Assembly (NCBI GenBank): GCA_022822135.1
Contig: JAJECH010000042.1
Location: 1 to 64,000, forward strand
Source: Pseudomonadales bacterium
Lineage (GTDB): Bacteria; Pseudomonadota; Gammaproteobacteria; Pseudomonadales; Azotimanducaceae
Length of the DNA: 64,000 nt
Direction of reading: 5' to 3'
This document shows positions 26,958 through 35,043 of the stretch, in pieces (position 1 is the first letter of the stretch; the number at the start of each line of letters is the position of its first letter). Below the pieces are notes generated by a model, which saw only the letters and a program-made list of their open reading frames with translations, was not told the DNA's origin and made no database searches. The translations under genes were made by a program, and so were the position numbers.

Positions 26958-27830
26958 CTAATTCTCAAACTGTGCCAGTTCCTTTCCTCTGCTAAGGAGT
27001 ATCAATGCCGCTTCCTTCAAGTTAAATTCAGTGGGCATTGGGTTGCCGTTCGCTTCATCCAATCTGTTCAGTCTCTCAATATGTAGATCGGTGAGCGCGA
27101 TAAATAACAACCACGCTTTCATGCAATTGCTTTTAGTTGCATAACCAAGGGACCTACCGTGCAGGATGCCATGACGTCCCGGCACTTCCGTAGTCTCCTC
27201 CGACGTTTCTGACATACTTTTGGTTAAAGCACGAACTAGCGTAGGTAACGCGGTGGAGTGCCCTACGACGCTGTCGAAGGCGGTCAAATCAGCCTTCTGG
27301 CTGAATAAGCTGACGTTGAGAACGTCATTCGCAAATCCGTCGCATACGATGAGGATCAAAGGAACAGCGCTAAGATAGTGTTCCGCATGAGTCAACTCAA
27401 GTGCTTCTTCTAGTTGAGCCTTCCTTAATTCGTTTTTACCGAAATTACCGCACCGATCGACTGCCAGCAATTGGATCGTCCACGGGTCAAACCAACGTAT
27501 CATGATGTTCTCCGCTTCTTCATGACGTTTCTCTTCGTGAAGTGTCAAGGCTTCGCGAAGGACTTCTGCTCGAAGAGACTCCGTAGCGATCCATCCTTTT
27601 TCTGCGAACGCCTGATTGAAGCGTTCGGCGACGTCTATATAGTCTTTGTTATCTAGCATGTACTGTGCGCCGAGGCGGAGTTCGTGAAGTACTTTGTGAT
27701 CGACACCTTGTTCCCGCAGAATCTCGATGAAACTACCAACGGTCGCAGCGTGTTGAGCTAGCGACATGAATCGCTTCGAGGAAGGGTTGTCTGAGAGGCT
27801 GTTGTTTTTATTCTTGTCTTTTTTCGTCAT
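26958..27830 (-). CDS. HEPN-like hypothetical protein, copy 1
   Basis: 290 residues from the ATG at 27830 (MTKKDKNKNNSLSDNPSS); an upstream extension to 27863 is not shared with the paralog. The protein is all-helical in appearance. A conserved C-terminal segment RHGILHGRSLGYAT contains R219-x4-H224, the Rx4-6H pattern of HEPN ribonuclease domains, followed by a helix KAWLLFIALTDLHIERLN. A paralog of identical length and roughly 60% identity by eye lies at 31752. No signal or membrane segment. HEPN proteins often serve as RNA-cleaving toxins or defence effectors, so that is a reasonable inference, not a demonstrated role. Confidence 0.6.
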   Translation of the reverse strand: MTKKDKNKNNSLSDNPSSKRFMSLAQHAATVGSFIEILREQGVDHKVLHELRLGAQYMLDNKDYIDVAERFNQAFAEKGWIATESLRAEVLREALTLHEEKRHEEAENIMIRWFDPWTIQLLAVDRCGNFGKNELRKAQLEEALELTHAEHYLSAVPLILIVCDGFANDVLNVSLFSQKADLTAFDSVVGHSTALPTLVRALTKSMSETSEETTEVPGRHGILHGRSLGYATKSNCMKAWLLFIALTDLHIERLNRLDEANGNPMPTEFNLKEAALILLSRGKELAQFEN

Positions 27831-28272
27831 ATTAGTAACTGGCCAGGTGATTGTGGGACTCAAGACGTACTAGTGAGACACCGGAACGTTGTAGTTGTCG
27901 TAACGCACGAATTTGCAGAAATTCGAGTTAACGCGACGGTTGGTCGGTGGTGCGTGTTGAAGGAAGTCACACTTCGCCTAGATGTGAACCCTAAGAGGCT
28001 CATTCGATGGATTACGTATGCCAGTATCTTCGCAATTTACGGTGATCGTTGCATCACCATCGTGAGTTAGAACTGCGTGCTCTCTGAACGCACCCCACGT
28101 GTACGCTGTTAAGTTGCTAATGACCTGAGTTTAATCTTGTCGTGTTTTTACGAACCGCGATACTGCGACATGCTGCAAGGAGATACACAAGAAATTCGTG
28201 ATCTGGTCAATGCGACGACTTAGATCGATTTCTCATGAGATTTCTGGTGTTTCGAAGGAATAGGTTGATTTA
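27831..28272. other. Intergenic between HEPN-like copy 1 and the M48 gene
   Basis: About 440 bp between divergent genes. The only structure seen is the 35-base element at 27953-27987 that resembles the pyrB leader. The rest shows no gene. Confidence 0.4.
27953..27987 (-). repeat. Third, partial copy of the pyrB leader element
   Basis: The stretch around CACTTCGCCTAGATGTG matches the pyrB leader (26365-26399) and its copy at 31590-31620 over about 35 bases, including the GAAG/CTTC hairpin arms. A little downstream, GGATTACGTA is shared with the 31690 region of copy 2. It looks like the edge of the duplicated segment. Confidence 0.5.
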
Positions 28273-29676
28273 GTGTTCATCAAGTACGTTCGGATAGCCA
28301 TGACTCTGTTGTGGCTCACGTGTGCCATCGGTTGTGCCGTTAATCCAGTTACAGGCCAACGAGAGCTGTCGTTGTACTCGACGGCAACCGAAATCGACAT
28401 GGGTCGGAGTCATTACGTTCCACTTCAGCAGATTAGTGGCGGTGCGTACGTAACGGATCAAGGCATTGCGAAGTACGTCTCGGTGGTTGGTCAGCGAGTC
28501 GCTGGTTACAGTGATCGGGTGTTACCCTATGAATTCGTAGTCCTGAACAACAGTACGCCGAATGCATGGGCGCTCCCAGGCGGAAAAATCGCGATCAATC
28601 GAGGATTGCTTGTCGAGCTCGAAAATGAAGCAGAACTTGCGGCGATTCTTGGACATGAAATCGTTCACGCCGCTGCAAAACACAGTGTAAACGAACGCCA
28701 ACGGGAGCTTCTACTCGGCTTAACCGGACTCGGGGTGGCGTACGCCGTCAAAGACGAGAAACGTGCCCGCGAGATAGTTGCTGCGACCGATATTGGATTA
28801 GGTCTTGCTAGTATGAAGTTCGACCGGGATCAGGAGCGTCTTGCGGACTATCACGGAATGAAGTACATGCACTCAGCGGGTTATGACACTGCTGCAGCGG
28901 TCACATTGCAGGAGAAATTCGTGGCGATGGGTGCGGGTAATAAGAGTCAATGGTTGGAAGGTCTATTTGCCACTCATCCACCTTCGCCCGAGCGAGTTTC
29001 CAACAACCGCGCTGCGTTAGTGGAGTTCCCGCCAGGCGGAGATTTAGGCGCGGCTCATTTTCGTGCACAAATGCGCACGCTGATGGACGATCGTAAGGCA
29101 TATGACCTTGCGGACCAGGCACGGGCAAGCGACGATATGGATCAATCGTTGGTGTTGATTGATCAAGCCATCGCACAACAACCTCGCGAGTCTCAGTTTC
29201 ATGGCATACGTGGAGACATTCTCGCGAGTCAAGGAAAACATCAAGATGCTGTGCAGTCTTACACGGTCGCGACCGTTCTTAATAGCGGTTATTTCGCACC
29301 TTTTCTAGGTCGAGCCATGTCGTTCGATGTATTGGGGTACGATGATCGCGCTCGAAACGACTTTCGAAGTAGCAATCGGCTACTCCAGACACCATACGCA
29401 AGTTTTAAGCTGGGCTACTACGCGTTAGCTGCGGGTGATCGCGACGAAGCGAAACGCGAGTTTAAGCTAGCAAGCACTGACGACAGTGATCTAGGTAGCG
29501 CAGCGTTAAACGAGCACTTGAAAATTGATATCGAGGATGAGCCTTGGAAATACATCGACGTGGAGACATTCCTCGGGAATGGTGAGATCGTCGTCGAGGT
29601 TACGAATTCAAGTGATTATCCGATAAGAACGATTGTCGCGCACGTAACTGCTCGGGTGACTGCTCCCCTCCCTTAA
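28273..29676 (+). CDS. M48-family metallopeptidase lipoprotein with TPR-like repeats, 3' end replaced by tnpB element
   Basis: 467 residues from a GTG. Lipobox AIGC with Cys21 follows a short signal, so it is probably anchored in the outer membrane facing the periplasm. The zinc site is H128-E129-x2-H132 in ILGHEIVHAAAKH, with the third ligand expected in QERLADYHG. The second half has helical-repeat sequence (KAYDLADQARAS, GDILASQGKHQDAVQSYTVA), as in BepA-like peptidases. The last native codon is about Arg461 (29653-29655). The final six residues and the stop come from the right end of the inserted tnpB element. The original C-terminal tail is therefore lost, but the peptidase domain is intact. 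Confidence 0.85.
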   Translation: MFIKYVRIAMTLLWLTCAIGCAVNPVTGQRELSLYSTATEIDMGRSHYVPLQQISGGAYVTDQGIAKYVSVVGQRVAGYSDRVLPYEFVVLNNSTPNAWALPGGKIAINRGLLVELENEAELAAILGHEIVHAAAKHSVNERQRELLLGLTGLGVAYAVKDEKRAREIVAATDIGLGLASMKFDRDQERLADYHGMKYMHSAGYDTAAAVTLQEKFVAMGAGNKSQWLEGLFATHPPSPERVSNNRAALVEFPPGGDLGAAHFRAQMRTLMDDRKAYDLADQARASDDMDQSLVLIDQAIAQQPRESQFHGIRGDILASQGKHQDAVQSYTVATVLNSGYFAPFLGRAMSFDVLGYDDRARNDFRSSNRLLQTPYASFKLGYYALAAGDRDEAKREFKLASTDDSDLGSAALNEHLKIDIEDEPWKYIDVETFLGNGEIVVEVTNSSDYPIRTIVAHVTARVTAPLP

Positions 29677-30865
29677 GGAAGGGGCTTCCTGCTTCGCTGG
29701 CTACCGCCGGCCATTCGCCGGTCTTACACAAGCCTCCACAGGCAGAGACGGACAGCCCTGCCGCCTTTAATTTCAAAATGCCCTCGGCCTTGATGTTCAA
29801 CGCCGCATTGACATCACGATCGTGCCGATGATGACACGTCGGACACGTCCACGTTCTAACTGACAAAGGCAGTTCTGACACTACTTCGCCGCACGCTGAG
29901 CACTGCTTGCTCGACGGAAACCATGGGTCCACGGACACCACGTGTTTGCCTTGCCAGTTCGCCTTGTACTTGAGCTGTCGCACCAGTTCGCCCCATGCCG
30001 CATCGCTGATCGCCTTGGAAAGGCGTCGGTTCTTCAGCATGTTGGTCACGCGCAAGGTCTCGACACAGATGGCTTGGTTCTCGTCCATCAGTTGTCGTGA
30101 CAGCTTGTGCTGTGCATCATGCCGTTGGTTCGCGATGCGTTCGTGGGCTTTGGCAACGAGGAGACGAGCCTTGTTGCGATTGGTGGAGCCTCGCTGTTTC
30201 CGCGACAACGCCTTCTGCTTGCGCCGGAGGTTGCGTATGCCTTGGTTCAGGCAACGTGGGTTCGGTGCCTTGACACCCTCACTCGTGATCGCCAGGTGCG
30301 TCAGTCCCAGATCAACGCCCACCACTTGATCCCCATCGACGTGACGATCTGGTTGAGGTAGTTCCTTGCCATCATCGCACAGGATGGACGCGTAATACTT
30401 GCCGCTCGGACTGCGACTTACGGTCACGGTCTTGATCCTGCCCACCAACTCGCGGTGCAGCACGGCTTTGACCCGACCGACCTTCGGCAGATACAGACGG
30501 TTGCCGTCCACCACGTTCACGCGTTGCGGGTAGGCCATGGATTGCTTGCCAGATCTTCGCTTGAAACGCGGGTACCGGGCTTGCTTGTTGAAAAATCGGG
30601 AGAAGGCATGGTCGAGATGACGCATGGCTTGCTGCAACGCTTGACTGTCCGCGTCTCTCAACCATGCGGTTTCAGGTTGACGCTTGAGCGTGACCAGTTG
30701 ATCGAGTGTCATGCGCAACGTGACGTTTTCCTGGCGTTCTCGCCAAGCCGTGCAACGCCACTCCAATGCGTGGTTGTAGACCCAGCGGACCGCGCCGAAC
30801 TGACACGCCAATGCGTGCTGTTGCGCCGATGTTGGGTAGAGTCGGACTTTCACGGCTTTGAACAT
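29600..30865 (-). CDS. tnpB: TnpB, RNA-guided nuclease of an IS200/IS605-type element
   Basis: 421 residues. N-terminal helix-turn-helix-like domain starting MFKAVKVRLYPTSAQQ. RuvC-type catalytic residues are D185 (VVGVDLGLTH), E269 (AICVETLRV) and D351 (RHDRDVNAALNI). The zinc ribbon is C322-x2-C325 and C341-x2-C344. All active-site residues are intact, so the nuclease may be functional. No tnpA transposase is adjacent, making this an IS1341-like solo element. The frame crosses the element's right end and takes its last 18 or so residues from host DNA, overlapping the 3' end of the M48 gene on the other strand. Confidence 0.92.
   Translation of the reverse strand: MFKAVKVRLYPTSAQQHALACQFGAVRWVYNHALEWRCTAWRERQENVTLRMTLDQLVTLKRQPETAWLRDADSQALQQAMRHLDHAFSRFFNKQARYPRFKRRSGKQSMAYPQRVNVVDGNRLYLPKVGRVKAVLHRELVGRIKTVTVSRSPSGKYYASILCDDGKELPQPDRHVDGDQVVGVDLGLTHLAITSEGVKAPNPRCLNQGIRNLRRKQKALSRKQRGSTNRNKARLLVAKAHERIANQRHDAQHKLSRQLMDENQAICVETLRVTNMLKNRRLSKAISDAAWGELVRQLKYKANWQGKHVVSVDPWFPSSKQCSACGEVVSELPLSVRTWTCPTCHHRHDRDVNAALNIKAEGILKLKAAGLSVSACGGLCKTGEWPAVASEAGSPFLKGGEQSPEQLRARQSFLSDNHLNS
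29636..29790 (-). ncRNA. Probable omega/reRNA of the tnpB element, with guide
   Basis: TnpB-associated guide RNAs overlap the 3' end of tnpB and end in a hairpin beside the element's right end, followed by a guide copied from flanking DNA. Here the minus strand carries the hairpin CCCCTTCC-TTAA-GGGAGGGG (29665-29684), then AGCAGTCAC (29656-29664). After that comes host M48 sequence beginning CCGAGCAGTTACGTGCGCG, which would be the guide. The 5' limit is a guess. The call rests on the position, the hairpin and known IS605/IS1341 architecture. Confidence 0.55.
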
Positions 30866-30960
30866 GGCGGAATCCTAAGAAGGAATCGCTCATTGCGCAG
30901 AATGAATTTAGTGGGTGGTTGAACGCCGCGATGACGGCGTTGAAGACGTTCTGATCGGTC
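29656..30960 (-). mobile_element. Solo tnpB element (IS605/IS1341 type), right end sharp, left end approximate
   Basis: The right end is placed at about 29656, after the terminal hairpin and AGCAGTCAC, because the M48 reading frame runs cleanly up to 29655. The left end lies upstream of tnpB, beyond the subterminal palindrome at 30922-30941; its exact border is not visible. No inverted terminal repeats or target duplications are expected for this class. Confidence 0.65.
30922..30941. repeat. Left-end subterminal palindrome of the tnpB element
   Basis: AACGCCG-CGATGA-CGGCGTT, a perfect 7-bp stem with a 6-base loop, about 55 bases upstream of the tnpB start. Such imperfect or perfect palindromes near each end are what IS605-type elements use for recognition. 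Confidence 0.55.
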
Positions 30961-31308
30961 GGACCTGACGACCCAGATTGAGCACGCGGAAGGTCCCACG
31001 TCCGATGTTGAAAAATCTTGTGAAGACGCGCCACACGGGTTCGTCCGTCGACCATAGAAACATAATTTGTCAAACGCTCAAGTAGTGAGCGTGTTAGTTC
31101 TCAGATATCAATGACGGGGTTGTATGGCGCTTTGGATAAATAGTGAGGAAGTATCGCGTCGATTGGAGTTAAGGAGTCTGGACTCCAGCTACTACCATAC
31201 GCTCGATAGTTCGATCTACTACCGCTCGGAAGATGATGTACGAACACGGGTGAACGTTGTAAGCGCAAAGCAAGGTTGGTAGGATCAGTCGGGTACGTTC
31301 TTAGACAT
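30961..31308. other. Flank between the tnpB element and the pyrB remnant
   Basis: About 350 bp that should contain the left border of the element and possibly the severed 3' end of the M48 gene. No frame resembles a recognisable M48 tail, and no gene was found. Confidence 0.35.
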
Positions 31309-31627
31309 TCTTTCACGATCGACGAGGACTCGATACCTCTGGATTCTCGGTCGTTTCCTCCAAGTAGGTTAAACGCACTTCCGAACGACACACGAGAGCG
31401 TGTGCTAGGTTCTTAAAGCATGTGTGAAAGGATGGCGCTTTCGAGCACGCGCGTGATGCGTTTACGATCTGCGAACGATCGCATACGACCGGCGACTTAG
31501 AAGACTTTCTCGACGTCGGTGCGTTCAATCTGTTGAACCGAAAGGCTGTGATCGCCGTGAAAGTTCAGATTTGTACCAGAGCTAGACGTGTTGAACGAAG
31601 CCATATTTCGCGTAGACGTGCGTTTTA
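31309..31627 (-). pseudogene. Decayed duplicate of the pyrB 5' end and leader
   Basis: Aligns with 26086-26407 with few single-base indels and about 15% substitutions by eye. Shared runs include GTTCAGATTTGTACCAGA and GCGAACG/GCATACG blocks. On the minus strand it covers the pyrB leader and roughly codons 1-75, ending after the motif SSSIVK; the rest of pyrB is absent. The frame is interrupted (for example TTCTTAAAG in place of the TTCGAAAAA stretch). It lies downstream of HEPN-like copy 2, just as pyrB lies downstream of copy 1. Confidence 0.9.
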
Positions 31628-31751
31628 TGAGTCGAAGTCAGTTTTATTTGGAACTCGGACAGGTTTCTAGGTTACCGTAAGGTGCGTCTGAAGGATTACG
31701 TAGGTCTCAAAGGCCGCTCTATCTTCATATGATCAGTCGCCCGTGTTGGCT

Positions 31752-32624
31752 TTAACGCTGCAATCGCGCTTGTGTTTCCCCTCTTTCTAGCAACATCAAC
31801 ACCACTTCCTTCATACTCAGTTCCGTGGGGATTGATGCTCCGTTGGCTGTCTCATCTCGATTGAGTCTCTCGATGTGCAGATCTGTGAGTGCGATAAACA
31901 ACAACCACGTTTTCATACAGTTGCTTTCAGTTGCGTAACCAAGCGTCCTACCGTGAATGATTCCGTGACGCTCGGGCACGTCCACATTCTCTTCGGATGT
32001 TTCCGATACGCTTTTCGTTAGCTCTTTGACAACTGTAGGTAATGCCGATGAATGTCCGACAAAGGTGTCGAAAGCTGTAAGATCGGGCTCTTTGCCGAAT
32101 AAATCTACCCTCAAGACATCTCTTGCGAATCCCTCACATACGATGAGAATGAGTGGAACTGCACCGTAATAACGTCCTTCTTGAGTAAGTTTGAGTGCTT
32201 CTTCAAGTTGAGCCTTCCGCAATTTATGATCACCGAAGTAACCACAACGTCCTACTCCGAGAAGTTGGAGCCTGTAATCGTTAAACCAATCTAGGATCAC
32301 CTCCTCTGCTTCCTCGAGATGACCTTCCTTATGCAATGCCAAGGCTTTGCGTGTGGTATCAATGCTAAACGACTCTGTAGAGATCCAGCCGTGTCTTGCG
32401 AAGATGTCATTGAATTGCTCGGCGTTCTCTAAATAGTCCCTGTTTTCTAGCGTGTTTTGCGCACCGAGAAGAAGGTGATCTAGCACCTCGTGTTCGACAC
32501 CCTGTTCTTGCAACAGCTCGACGAGAGAAGAGATCACCTCAGTCTGATGAAACAGCGACGGAAGTAGCTGGGAACTGGGGTTGTCTGAGAGTTTGGAAGA
32601 GCTAGATGTGTTTTCTCGTGTCAT
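31752..32624 (-). CDS. HEPN-like hypothetical protein, copy 2
   Basis: 290 residues, ATG at 32624 (MTRENTSSSSKLSDNPSS), the same length as the protein at 26958-27830. The most conserved blocks are GYFGDHKLRKAQLEEALKL, AVPLILIVCEGF and RHGIIHGRTLGYATESN, again giving R-x4-H, then KTWLLFIALTDLHIERLNR. The two copies differ mainly in the N-terminal third, where a specificity or partner-binding surface could lie. Conservation of the frame and motif, while the adjacent pyrB copy decays, argues that both HEPN-like genes are under selection. Function unknown; an RNase or defence role is inferred. Confidence 0.62.
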   Translation of the reverse strand: MTRENTSSSSKLSDNPSSQLLPSLFHQTEVISSLVELLQEQGVEHEVLDHLLLGAQNTLENRDYLENAEQFNDIFARHGWISTESFSIDTTRKALALHKEGHLEEAEEVILDWFNDYRLQLLGVGRCGYFGDHKLRKAQLEEALKLTQEGRYYGAVPLILIVCEGFARDVLRVDLFGKEPDLTAFDTFVGHSSALPTVVKELTKSVSETSEENVDVPERHGIIHGRTLGYATESNCMKTWLLFIALTDLHIERLNRDETANGASIPTELSMKEVVLMLLERGETQARLQR

Positions 32625-32880
32625 TTTCGAAACCGTTGGGATAAATGTAAGAGTCGATACGTGCCAACCAACTTAACGTGATACATGGTCTTCATAACGG
32701 AAGGGGATTGAAGAGGTTCGTTTTAATCGTCAGTCGATTTGTTGTATGCGTTGTAGAGTGGAATTCGTGATGCAATGAGGCATGCGCGTCAGTTTAGACA
32801 GATAAATTAGATCGGTGTCGCTGGAGCGACTGTGTCGACCAGTTTCGATGTTAGCTGAAGCGCGTCCAACAGTTACACGA
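32625..32880. other. Intergenic, nothing recognised
   Basis: About 255 bp between two minus-strand genes; presumably the promoter of HEPN-like copy 2. Open frames here have no good start or composition. Confidence 0.35.
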
Positions 32881-33567
32881 TCAGTATCGACGTTTTCGTT
32901 CTTGTGCCTTCGCGTTGATGAATGTTTGAACAACCTCGACAAACATCTCACACGCCTGGTCGTTTGCTGTTGCGACTGCGAGTTGGTTGGACTCATGAAC
33001 GTCCCGCAGATACACGGTAAACCAATCGTCATTCCGAAATGACTCGATTAGTGTCTCGACGTCTGAATATCTGTGACGATCAAACGCCAACCACACGCGA
33101 GTTAACGGGTCGTGTATCGCGTACATAACCAGCAAGTCGAGTAACCTTCGGTGCGATCGTTGGTCGGTCACTTCCTCCCAAATCTGGGGGTGGTTCAGAA
33201 ATTGTCCAACGCGTTGACGTGTGGCATCTTCGTTGTACTCGGATTCGAAATTGTGGGATTCGCGTTTACGGCGCGAGACTTGGTGAGTGTGTATCTGGAC
33301 AACGCGATCGCGTACTCTTAGTACACGATTTACTTCGCGAATCGTTGAGGGTCCTGCGGCGATTGCTTGCTGCAGCGCTTCCTCAGCAATCGCAAACTGG
33401 GCAATCTCGTAATCTAGTTGCTCGATCGTGTAGTCCTTTTCGTGACGTCGACCAGATATACCTTCGAGGTTCTTCGAGAATGGGTCGTAATCACTCCAAT
33501 CGACATGTGCACGTCTTAGTGCTTCGAACGCGATTACGAGGTGTTGACCGTAAGTCTTGGGCATCAT
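32881..33567 (-). CDS. Hypothetical helical protein
   Basis: 228 residues beginning MMPKTYGQHLVIAFEALR. Predicted to be largely helical, with alternating acidic and basic stretches (EYNEDATRQRVGQFL, RSHRRLLDLLVMYAI). It ends in a basic tail (NAKAQERKRRY). No signal peptide, membrane segment or recognisable active site. Not recognised. It lies within the accessory block between HEPN-like copy 2 and a TIR gene, so it could be an accessory or defence gene, but this rests on location only. Confidence 0.55.
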   Translation of the reverse strand: MMPKTYGQHLVIAFEALRRAHVDWSDYDPFSKNLEGISGRRHEKDYTIEQLDYEIAQFAIAEEALQQAIAAGPSTIREVNRVLRVRDRVVQIHTHQVSRRKRESHNFESEYNEDATRQRVGQFLNHPQIWEEVTDQRSHRRLLDLLVMYAIHDPLTRVWLAFDRHRYSDVETLIESFRNDDWFTVYLRDVHESNQLAVATANDQACEMFVEVVQTFINAKAQERKRRY

Positions 33568-33871
33568 CCTAGGTCTCTGTTTTTAGTCCTTAGACGGCTG
33601 TACGGCCACAAAATTGCAAGTAACCCACTACTCGGAAAAATTGCGCTAACGAAATTCGGGTGTTGCATCAATTTCGCCAGAGGCCGCCGAAAATCAGTGA
33701 ACTCTTGCTCCGTATCGTTCGCTGAATTTAAGGCTATCCAGACTGTCCAATTGAGACAACGAATACGAGTTAGGTTTCACGGGCTACAAGCCGGTCGACT
33801 ACGACGCGGCTCATGGAATCTGTGAAATCATCGGTTGAATCGGCTATTAATACGAACTGAAGGAACGGTTA
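33568..33871. other. Divergent intergenic region before the TIR gene
   Basis: About 300 bp; a GAAGGAACG site at its right end serves the TIR gene start at 33872. No other feature was recognised. Confidence 0.35.
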
Positions 33872-34252
33872 ATGTCCACTAAAAAAATCTTCGTCAGCTT
33901 CGACTACGACCACGATAATGAATTGCGGTGCGGCTTTATGTCTGAAGCGAAAAAACACTCGAAGCACAAGATCAAGGATTATTCGCTCAAAGGCGCTGTG
34001 GACGCAAATTGGAAGAAAAAGGCTCGGTCTCTTATCGGAGAAACAGATTTTGTCATTTTCCTCTGTGGTGTTAACACGCATGCAGCGCCGGGCGTAGCAG
34101 CGGAAATGACCATTACTCATCAATTAGGCAAACCATACATCCTCCTAAAAGGACGACGTAAAAGTAAATGCTCGAAGCCTCTAGGAGCGAAAGCCTCAGA
34201 CGAGATCCAATCGCGGAAGTGGAAGCACGTCAACGCACTGCTTGACAGGTAG
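33872..34252 (+). CDS. TIR-like domain protein (ThsB/DUF1863 type)
   Basis: 126 residues, ATG with AAGGAA 7-8 bases upstream. It begins KKIFVSFDYDHDNELR, the first TIR strand-loop, then has IKDYSLKG, KKARSLIGETDFVIFLCG and a GVAAEMTITHQLGKPYILL segment with the Glu expected to be catalytic. This order matches the short TIR proteins related to ThsB of Thoeris defence, which make a signalling nucleotide from NAD+. It has no other domain, and no ThsA-like SIR2 or macro partner is adjacent. The role as a defence sensor is inferred. Confidence 0.75.
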   Translation: MSTKKIFVSFDYDHDNELRCGFMSEAKKHSKHKIKDYSLKGAVDANWKKKARSLIGETDFVIFLCGVNTHAAPGVAAEMTITHQLGKPYILLKGRRKSKCSKPLGAKASDEIQSRKWKHVNALLDR

Positions 34253-34410
34253 CAATAGAAAGACGTGCTTGAGTGAGGACATTTGAGGCCAATCGAACGA
34301 ATCGTTTGGAATCTAACGCTGCCGCTTAAACCGTCGCTCTAATATGTGCACACATTCGTCCTATTTACTTGTCATTAATATTGAACCGAATCCGAGTATC
34401 TGACAACGAC

Positions 34411-34998
34411 ATGAGGAATACCTTGAGGAAGCGATTGGAGATCATCGGTGATCAGCACCTCACGCGAGTGCTCGTGGGTACGATCGCGTTTGCCTTGTGC
34501 AGTTCGACCATCGTGAGTGCGGAAGAGCGAGAGATTGATCGCTTCATGGAAATTGACGTTGATAGCGTCGCATTCTCTGATGTGAAGGAACTAACGGACT
34601 CGTCCAAACCAATCTCGATACAAAAAGGCGAATGGTCGTTTTCCGTATCTCAAGAACCCGACCGTCAAGTCTTAAGTGCAGAGTCCGACGACACGCGAGT
34701 TACACAATCCATAACGCCGAACGCGATATTCAAGCGATTCGTGTTCGACGTGAAGAAACAACGCTTTGAACCGATGCGGCAAGAAATCCGTATCGAACAC
34801 ACCAGCGAGAAGAAACTCGAAGAAATTGAAGGACTGACTGGCGTTACAGCGGTCAAGCACTACGAGAAACTCGGTTTCTCAATCGTCAAGATAAGTGCGG
34901 AAGTCAATCCGGTTGAGGTATTTCGTACGATAAAGGACGATTTTGACGGCGTGAACGCGCGGATCCTTACAGGATTCTTTGAAGATGAACCGATGTAG
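34411..34998 (+). CDS. Secreted propeptide-like protein preceding the subtilase
   Basis: 195 residues from the ATG at 34411. The signal peptide has its hydrophobic core at VLVGTIAFALCSSTIVSA. The C-terminal 65 residues (starting LEEIEGLTGVTAVKHYEKL) have the look of a subtilase prodomain: a short Gly-containing turn, a hydrophobic strand and an acidic end. The subtilase gene starts only 12-45 bases downstream and itself has no prodomain. Inferred role: a separately made intramolecular-chaperone-like inhibitor of the protease, exported to the same compartment. The similarity is structural impression, not a firm family match. Confidence 0.6.
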   Translation: MRNTLRKRLEIIGDQHLTRVLVGTIAFALCSSTIVSAEEREIDRFMEIDVDSVAFSDVKELTDSSKPISIQKGEWSFSVSQEPDRQVLSAESDDTRVTQSITPNAIFKRFVFDVKKQRFEPMRQEIRIEHTSEKKLEEIEGLTGVTAVKHYEKLGFSIVKISAEVNPVEVFRTIKDDFDGVNARILTGFFEDEPM

Positions 34999-35043
34999 GC
35001 GAGCCGAGTCGTGATCTATTCAATTGAAAGTCGAAAGCGAAAT

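Noticed and set aside
27873-28070. Plus-strand frame of 65 codons before the M48 gene
   Set aside because: Covers the pyrB-leader-like repeat and has no convincing start or composition.
30672-31073. Minus-strand frame of 133 codons over the 5' part of tnpB and its left end
   Set aside because: Lies largely inside tnpB in another frame and crosses the element's left-end palindrome. It is a shadow frame.
30961-31090. Severed 3' end of the M48 gene on the far side of the tnpB element
   Set aside because: One plus-strand frame is open for about 35 codons but does not resemble the tail of an M48/TPR protein. The true border is unknown.
33541-33825. Plus-strand frame of 94 codons upstream of the TIR gene
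   Set aside because: Starts inside the convergent hypothetical gene and lacks coding character. Treated as spacer.
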